Assembly (NCBI RefSeq): GCF_902167705.1
Contig: NZ_CABHMZ010000014.1
Span: 1-15,109, forward strand
Direction of reading: 5' to 3'
Length of the DNA stretch: 15,109 nucleotides
Source: Streptococcus constellatus
Lineage (GTDB): Bacteria; Bacillota; Bacilli; Lactobacillales; Streptococcaceae
A program made the translations under genes and the position numbers. Below the pieces are notes generated by a model. That model searched no databases. It saw nothing but the letters and a program-made list of their open reading frames with translations, and was not told the origin of the DNA. Position 1 is the stretch's first letter. The number at the start of each line of letters is the position of its first letter. Below are positions 11,091 to 15,109 of the stretch, piece after piece.

Positions 11091-11123
11091 TTCATTACCT
11101 CGTCTGTTGTTTCTATTTAGCAC

Positions 11124-12191
11124 TTACTTTTCTAAATAATCTTTCATCTCTTCTAAAGGAATCTGATGAATGGCTGCCCTGCCCAATTCTGGAACAATGA
11201 CTAATTTGATTGTCTTGCCCCGAGCTTTCTTATCATGAAGCAAGGCTTGATAGAGCTCTTCTTGTCGCCAAGGTTGATAATCAACTGGAAGTCCAAATTT
11301 GCGACACATCTGCTCAATATCTGTGGTAATTCCTTTAGGCATTAGCTTTTCTTTTTCTGCTACACGCGCTACCTGAACCATTCCAATAGCCACAGCTTCT
11401 CCATGCATGACTTTGCCATAACCAGCAGTCGCCTCCACCGCATGACCAATCGTGTGTCCAAAGTTTAGATAAAGGCGCACACCATTGTCAAGCTCGTCTT
11501 CCACTACTAGCTTTCGTTTGACATTGCAAGAATGATAGATGATACTTTCTGCATGCTCCAAAATGGACTCTGGACTACCGTCCATGTCAGACAGTTCTTG
11601 CCATAGCTCCACGTCCTCAATCAGACCATACTTGATGACCTCTCCCATGCCTTCAATCAATTCACGTTGTCCTAAAGTCTTTAAAACTTCTGGGTCAATC
11701 AGAACCCCGTCCGGCTGAGTAAAAGTACCTACCATGTTCTTAGCCCACGGCGTATTGACTCCTGTTTTCCCACCAATCGAAGAATCTACCTGAGCCGTCA
11801 AACTCGTCGGTATCTGTACAAAATGAATGCCTCGCATATAAGTTGAAGCCGCAAAGCCAGCCAAATCACCGACCACACCGCCACCCAAGGCAACAATACC
11901 ATCACTGCGGGTCATCCCTACTTTAGCGAGAAATTCATAAACTTTATTGACCGTTGTTAAATTTTTACTAGCTTCACCTTCCAGAAAATCAAACACAAAC
12001 ACTTCAAAGCCAGCAACTTCTAAGCTATGTTTAACTGTTTCAGCATACAGACTTGCTACATGATTATCTGTGATGACAACGACTTTTTGAGCTGACCACA
12101 GTCTTGCCAGCCATTCTCCAGCTTTGGCTAAAGTCCCTTTTTCAATGATAATATCGTAAGGATGATTGGGGATATTCACATTTAATTTCAT
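11124..12191 (-). CDS. aroB: 3-dehydroquinate synthase
   Basis: Cyclises DAHP to 3-dehydroquinate using NAD and a divalent metal, the second step of the shikimate pathway. The reading frame is open to 12311 inside aroE. The true start is the ATG at 12191, where AAGGAG lies 6 bases upstream and [14 protein letters not shown] begins the normal fold, giving 355 residues. Visible motifs are [15 protein letters not shown] for the nucleotide, [19 protein letters not shown] for the substrate, and the metal ligands in [18 protein letters not shown] and [10 protein letters not shown]. It starts 10 bp after aroE. Confidence 0.97.
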   Translation of the reverse strand: MKLNVNIPNHPYDIIIEKGTLAKAGEWLARLWSAQKVVVITDNHVASLYAETVKHSLEVAGFEVFVFDFLEGEASKNLTTVNKVYEFLAKVGMTRSDGIVALGGGVVGDLAGFAASTYMRGIHFVQIPTSLTAQVDSSIGGKTGVNTPWAKNMVGTFTQPDGVLIDPEVLKTLGQRELIEGMGEVIKYGLIEDVELWQELSDMDGSPESILEHAESIIYHSCNVKRKLVVEDELDNGVRLYLNFGHTIGHAVEATAGYGKVMHGEAVAIGMVQVARVAEKEKLMPKGITTDIEQMCRKFGLPVDYQPWRQEELYQALLHDKKARGKTIKLVIVPELGRAAIHQIPLEEMKDYLEK

Positions 12192-12201
12192 AGGCAACTC
12201 C

Positions 12202-13056
12202 TTATTTGTACTTCTTTTCCAATGCCTGCCAAATTTCTTTAGTTGGCATTTCTTTTCCTGTCCATAATTTGAATGCTTCTGCCGCCTGATACAACAACAT
12301 TCCCAAGCCATTCACTACTTCAACATCTTGTCCTTTTGCCCATTTTAAAAATGGGGTTTCAAACGGCTGGTAAATCACATCTGCCACAAGAAGTGAATGT
12401 GGTAAATAAATACTGCTTGGTAACGGTAAAGTCTCTCCGTCCATTCCTAGACTGGTACCATTGACCAATAAAGCAGAAACGTTAATTTTTTCTTGCAATA
12501 ATTCTTGATTTTCTAATGGTAATACCCAAATCTTCGTTACAGTTTTCTGCTGAATATCCTTCATTTTTTGTGAAACGCGTTTAAAAGAGGACTGGCGCGT
12601 AAACACAAAAATCTCCTCAGCACCATCCAAAACAGCCTGTACAATAATCGCTGTTGCAGCTCCGCCAGCTCCAAGCATGACCATTTTTTTGCTTTTGATG
12701 ACAAAAGAAGGCAAGCTCATAAAAAATCCCTTGCCATCTGTGTTATAACCAATCAATTTTCCATGTTGATTCACGACAGTATTCACTGCTCCAATCATCT
12801 GCGCAGCAGGTGTCACTTCATCTAAAAAAGGAATCACAGCCTGTTTATAAGGCATGGACAAATTGATTCCAAACATATTATAGCGGCGAATATTTTCAAC
12901 AGTTGCTTTCAAGTCATCCTGTGAGATTTCCCAAGCCACATAAACACCATTAACACCCGTTTGCTCAAATGCTACATTATGGATAAAAGGAGAAATACTG
13001 TGCTTGATTGGATTGGCAACAACTGCCGCTAAACGAGTATAGCCGTCAATTTTCAT
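12202..13056 (-). CDS. aroE: Shikimate dehydrogenase (NADP)
   Basis: Reduces 3-dehydroshikimate to shikimate. The 284 residues include the shikimate-binding SISPFIHN (20-27), the catalytic lysine in [10 protein letters not shown] (about 63-72), the aspartate in NTDGKGF (about 107-113), and the nucleotide loop GAGGAA (about 129-134). FTRQSSFKR supplies positive charges that fit NADP. A late [18 protein letters not shown] stretch is typical of AroE rather than of YdiB-type quinate enzymes. The start overlaps the end of aroD by 11 bp, with AGGAG 8 bases upstream. Confidence 0.96.
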   Translation of the reverse strand: MKIDGYTRLAAVVANPIKHSISPFIHNVAFEQTGVNGVYVAWEISQDDLKATVENIRRYNMFGINLSMPYKQAVIPFLDEVTPAAQMIGAVNTVVNQHGKLIGYNTDGKGFFMSLPSFVIKSKKMVMLGAGGAATAIIVQAVLDGAEEIFVFTRQSSFKRVSQKMKDIQQKTVTKIWVLPLENQELLQEKINVSALLVNGTSLGMDGETLPLPSSIYLPHSLLVADVIYQPFETPFLKWAKGQDVEVVNGLGMLLYQAAEAFKLWTGKEMPTKEIWQALEKKYK

Positions 13057-13723
13057 TCAAAATCTCCTGAATTTGTTTCATACTGGCAAGAGAAATTTGA
13101 CCTGGCGCACTAGGCTCATCTAAACTAGCAAACGACCAACTAGAGCCTGTCAAATCTGCTGTTATTCGTGAAATTTTTCCAATTTGTCCCATGGAAATAG
13201 TCACAAAATCCTGATCTGGATTTAAGGTTTTAAAGCCACGCGTATAGTTCATCAAGTCTAGAACATCTTGCTCGCTGCGCGCCATAACAGAAACCTTTAC
13301 TACTTTTGGAGTCAAACTTGTCAATTCAGATAAAATTTCCATCATATTTTCAGGCGTTTCTTCAAAATTATGATAGCTCAAAACAAGATTTGGAAAATCT
13401 AACATTTCCTCAAATCTATCTTTATGAGAAAAATATTCAAAATCAATATAATCCGGCTGATAAATCGTTGAAACTTCCTTGATGGTAGAAATATATTCAT
13501 CACTCGTCAATTCAATATTTCCACCTTCGCTAATTGTTCTCAAAGTGAAAATCAATTCACGACCAGCAAATTTTTCAAAAATAGCAGGCGCAACAGTCAG
13601 AATTTCATCTTTTGCTAAAAAATCCGCACGCCACTCAATAATGTCTGCGTCATCATAACGCGAGCTATCAATGTTCTGCGCTTCCTCTAAATTTTTCGGC
13701 ATCACTGATACGACTAATTTCAT
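13046..13723 (-). CDS. aroD: 3-dehydroquinate dehydratase, type I
   Basis: Dehydrates 3-dehydroquinate to 3-dehydroshikimate through a Schiff base. The 225-residue (beta/alpha)8 protein shows the type I signature: E30-W31-R32 in IIEWRAD, catalytic histidine H118 in [10 protein letters not shown], and the Schiff-base lysine K143 in VVKVSVMA. The length matches the streptococcal enzyme. It starts with a 4-bp ATGA overlap on the upstream methyltransferase gene, and its 3' end overlaps aroE by 11 bp, so all three are translated from one message. Confidence 0.97.
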   Translation of the reverse strand: MKLVVSVMPKNLEEAQNIDSSRYDDADIIEWRADFLAKDEILTVAPAIFEKFAGRELIFTLRTISEGGNIELTSDEYISTIKEVSTIYQPDYIDFEYFSHKDRFEEMLDFPNLVLSYHNFEETPENMMEILSELTSLTPKVVKVSVMARSEQDVLDLMNYTRGFKTLNPDQDFVTISMGQIGKISRITADLTGSSWSFASLDEPSAPGQISLASMKQIQEILNEN

Positions 13724-14883
13724 TTTTCCACCTTAATGGTAAATACCTTGAGGTAATTACTTCTTTCATCTTTTTTATTATAAGTAAAATCTGCTGGCAA
13801 ACCGTATTCTTTCAGATAACGGTGCTTTATTCCTGCAAAACCTTTTTCGATTTCTTTTTTAAACTTACTGCGTGAAATATTCGCAGCATTCGTACTAGCA
13901 ATAATCATTCCATGGGGATTTAAAATTTCCAAAGACTGAGCAATCAACTTATGATAATCCTTCGCCACTGAAAAAGTTTGTTTTTTATTTCTTGCAAAAC
14001 TCGGCGGATCTAACACAATCACATCATAGGTCAAACCATGCCGCTTAGCATATCTAAAGTAGTCAAATACATCCATCACAAAAAATGTATGGTGACTTAA
14101 ATCCAAGCCATTCTCTCTAAAATGCGCTTCAGATAACTCACGACTTCGTTTTGCTAAATCAACGGAGGTCGTCTGACTGGCTCCTCCTATGGCTGCCGCT
14201 ACCGAAAAGGCTGCTGTATAGGAAAACATATTTAACAAAGACTTGCCAGCTGCTAGACCGTCTACCAAGCTACCACGCACCTCATGCTGATCGAGGAAAA
14301 TTCCCGTCATCAATCCATCGTTTAAAAACACTTGATAGCGAACACCATTTTCTAAAATCGTAAAAAATGCTGGCGCTTCTTGCCCATACAAATGAGCGGA
14401 GTCAACATTCAAACCCTTGAAACGAATTTTCTCATACGCTCCTGTAACTTCTGGAAAGACCTGTTGAAACGCTTGAACAATGGTATCCTTAATTTCGTAA
14501 ACAAAGAGATTATACCAAGAAAAGACAGCATACTCTTGATACAAATCTATTGTAAAACCACCAAATCCATCTCCTTCTTGATTAAAAAGGCGATAAGCTG
14601 TCGTCTTTTCAGATTTTTGATAAACTTGTCGTTTTTCTTTCGCAGATTGGAATAACTGACAGAAAAACGAGACATCTAAAGTTACTTTCTTCTGTGAAAT
14701 AAACCAGCCAATACCCTTGTTTTGCTCTGATAAGTATGCAAGACCTACAAATTGTCCTTTCGTATTGATCAGTTCTACAACTTGATGATGAAAAGGAAGA
14801 GAAGGAAAATCTTGTTTTTCTAAAACAAATTGTCCTTTTTTTATGTTTTCTTCAATATAGGCAGGAATCGTAAGCTGTTTCAT
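13720..14883 (-). CDS. Class I SAM-dependent rRNA methyltransferase, RlmI-like (COG1092)
   Basis: Probably a cytosine-C5 methyltransferase of 23S rRNA; the exact target is unknown. The start is placed at the ATG at 14883, giving 387 residues. The in-frame ATG at 14919 lies inside the promoter. A PUA-like RNA-binding region occupies about 1-75. A linker follows with [18 protein letters not shown] (98-115), then [11 protein letters not shown] (194-204). The Rossmann methyltransferase domain has motif I around [16 protein letters not shown] (216-231), the acidic D242 and catalytic DPPSF (292-296). It heads the aro operon, as I recall for S. pneumoniae and S. mutans, although it has no obvious part in aromatic synthesis. 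Almost no untranslated leader is predicted. Confidence 0.85.
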   Translation of the reverse strand: MKQLTIPAYIEENIKKGQFVLEKQDFPSLPFHHQVVELINTKGQFVGLAYLSEQNKGIGWFISQKKVTLDVSFFCQLFQSAKEKRQVYQKSEKTTAYRLFNQEGDGFGGFTIDLYQEYAVFSWYNLFVYEIKDTIVQAFQQVFPEVTGAYEKIRFKGLNVDSAHLYGQEAPAFFTILENGVRYQVFLNDGLMTGIFLDQHEVRGSLVDGLAAGKSLLNMFSYTAAFSVAAAIGGASQTTSVDLAKRSRELSEAHFRENGLDLSHHTFFVMDVFDYFRYAKRHGLTYDVIVLDPPSFARNKKQTFSVAKDYHKLIAQSLEILNPHGMIIASTNAANISRSKFKKEIEKGFAGIKHRYLKEYGLPADFTYNKKDERSNYLKVFTIKVEK

Positions 14884-14890
14884 AAGCTCT

Positions 14891-14919
14891 ATTATATCAA
14901 ATGTTATGAATTTTCTCAA
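14891..14919 (-). promoter_or_regulatory. Main promoter of the aro operon
   Basis: On the minus strand the -35 is TTGAGA (14919-14914, 5 of 6 matches), the spacer is 17 bp, and the -10 is a perfect TATAAT (14896-14891) preceded by TGA, giving an extended -10. Only seven bases (AGAGCTT) separate the -10 from the ATG at 14883. Transcription would therefore start at or one base before the start codon. Confidence 0.8.
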
Positions 14920-14923
14920 AAAA
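14909..14923. promoter_or_regulatory. Weak CodY-box-like match over the -35 of the aro promoter
   Basis: The + strand AATTTTCTCAAAAAA matches AATTTTCWGAAAATT at 12 of 15 positions and covers the -35. Three mismatches in AT-rich DNA are common by chance. It is listed because the dehydrogenase promoter has a better match in a similar position. Confidence 0.2.
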
Positions 14924-15022
14924 ATGTATTACTTATTACAAAATGATTGCAAAAAAGTGATTATTTGTAAAAATTCCATTTATTCTCAATCTATAAAAAA
15001 TCTCACTCTATTTTTTATCTGA

Positions 15023-15109
15023 GATAAATTGCAAGAATAAGTGCAACATTTACTCTAACTCATCCACTAGAGCTTCATAAGCAGTTCTGTAAGCTAAACA
15101 TTTTCGTGG
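15023..15109 (-). mobile_element. Terminus of IS30-family element (right copy), half of an 87-bp inverted repeat
   Basis: This is the exact reverse complement of 1-87. The element's 3' end points left, toward the aro promoter, and its edge lies about 103 bp upstream of the -35. The intervening 14920-15022 is very AT-rich, with no gene and no recognised leader or T-box. Transcription that leaks out of the transposase gene would enter the aro operon in the sense direction. Confidence 0.8.
15050..15109 (-). CDS. IS30-family transposase, C-terminal fragment (right copy)
   Basis: The minus strand encodes the same 19-residue transposase tail and TAA stop as bases 1-60. The gene continues beyond the window. 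Identity with the left copy is complete over the visible length, so the two copies are the same or a very recently duplicated element, or one collapsed repeat in an assembly. Confidence 0.7.
   Translation of the reverse strand, partial: PRKCLAYRTAYEALVDELE

Noticed and set aside
11091..11123. Upstream extension of aroC ([11 protein letters not shown])
   Set aside because: The conserved N-terminus [12 protein letters not shown] begins at 11090 with GAGGT properly spaced.
12192..12311. Upstream extension of aroB by 40 codons
   Set aside because: It lies inside aroE in another frame, is rich in Cys, Arg and Lys unlike AroB, and the ATG at 12191 has a good ribosome site and the expected length.
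14884..14919. Longer start for the first methyltransferase at the ATG at 14919
   Set aside because: The extra 12 codons coincide with the -35 and -10 of a near-consensus promoter and have no well-placed ribosome site; the family N-terminus begins at 14883.
14920..15022. T-box, riboswitch or leader peptide before the aro operon
   Set aside because: The stretch is about 100 bp of AT-rich DNA upstream of the promoter, with no T-box motif or stable hairpin, and the predicted transcript has no leader.

Overview
The window looks like chromosomal DNA of a low-GC Streptococcus. The gene order (rRNA methyltransferase, aroD, aroE, aroB, aroC, tyrA, UPF0342, aroA, aroK, pheA, psr, 23S rRNA uracil methyltransferase) is the one I recall for the streptococcal aromatic amino acid locus, and the proteins read as close streptococcal relatives. 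The species cannot be fixed from the sequence alone. Every host gene lies on the minus strand, so transcription runs from the high-coordinate end to the low-coordinate end.

Layout, in transcription order. An inverted copy of an IS30-family element ends at about 15023. A near-consensus promoter at 14891-14919 follows, placed so close to the first ATG that the mRNA may be leaderless. The first transcription unit (14883 to 7243) encodes an RlmI-like rRNA methyltransferase, AroD, AroE, AroB, AroC, a TSUP-family membrane transporter, a DUF1634 membrane protein, TyrA and a UPF0342/YlbF-like protein. It ends at a hairpin at 7202-7230. A separately promoted gene for an L-2-hydroxyisocaproate dehydrogenase-like enzyme (7030-6116) comes next. 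Its promoter carries a perfect 16-bp palindrome and a CodY-box-like site. A third unit with its own promoter (6028-6056) encodes AroA, AroK, PheA and the LCP protein Psr, and ends at a strong intrinsic terminator (2026-2057). RlmCD follows.

Together the genes cover the shikimate pathway from dehydroquinate synthase to chorismate, plus the prephenate branches to tyrosine and phenylalanine. DAHP synthase and chorismate mutase are not in the window. Two gene sets look inserted into the ancestral operon: the TSUP/DUF1634 pair between aroC and tyrA, and the 2-hydroxyacid dehydrogenase between the UPF0342 gene and aroA.

The low-coordinate end is mobile DNA. RlmCD carries a C-terminal extension of about 93 residues beyond the usual end of the family. 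I recall similar tails where integrative conjugative elements (ICEs) insert at the 3' end of this gene. Directly after it is a CD1845-family small membrane protein, an ICE cargo type, whose 3' end has been cut by an IS30-family element.

The window begins and ends with the same 87-bp sequence in inverted orientation: the transposase 3' end plus the IS terminus. The 15-kb aro segment is therefore bracketed by two inward-pointing IS30 copies. The exact repeats at both ends also mean the window may be an assembly contig that stops at repeats.
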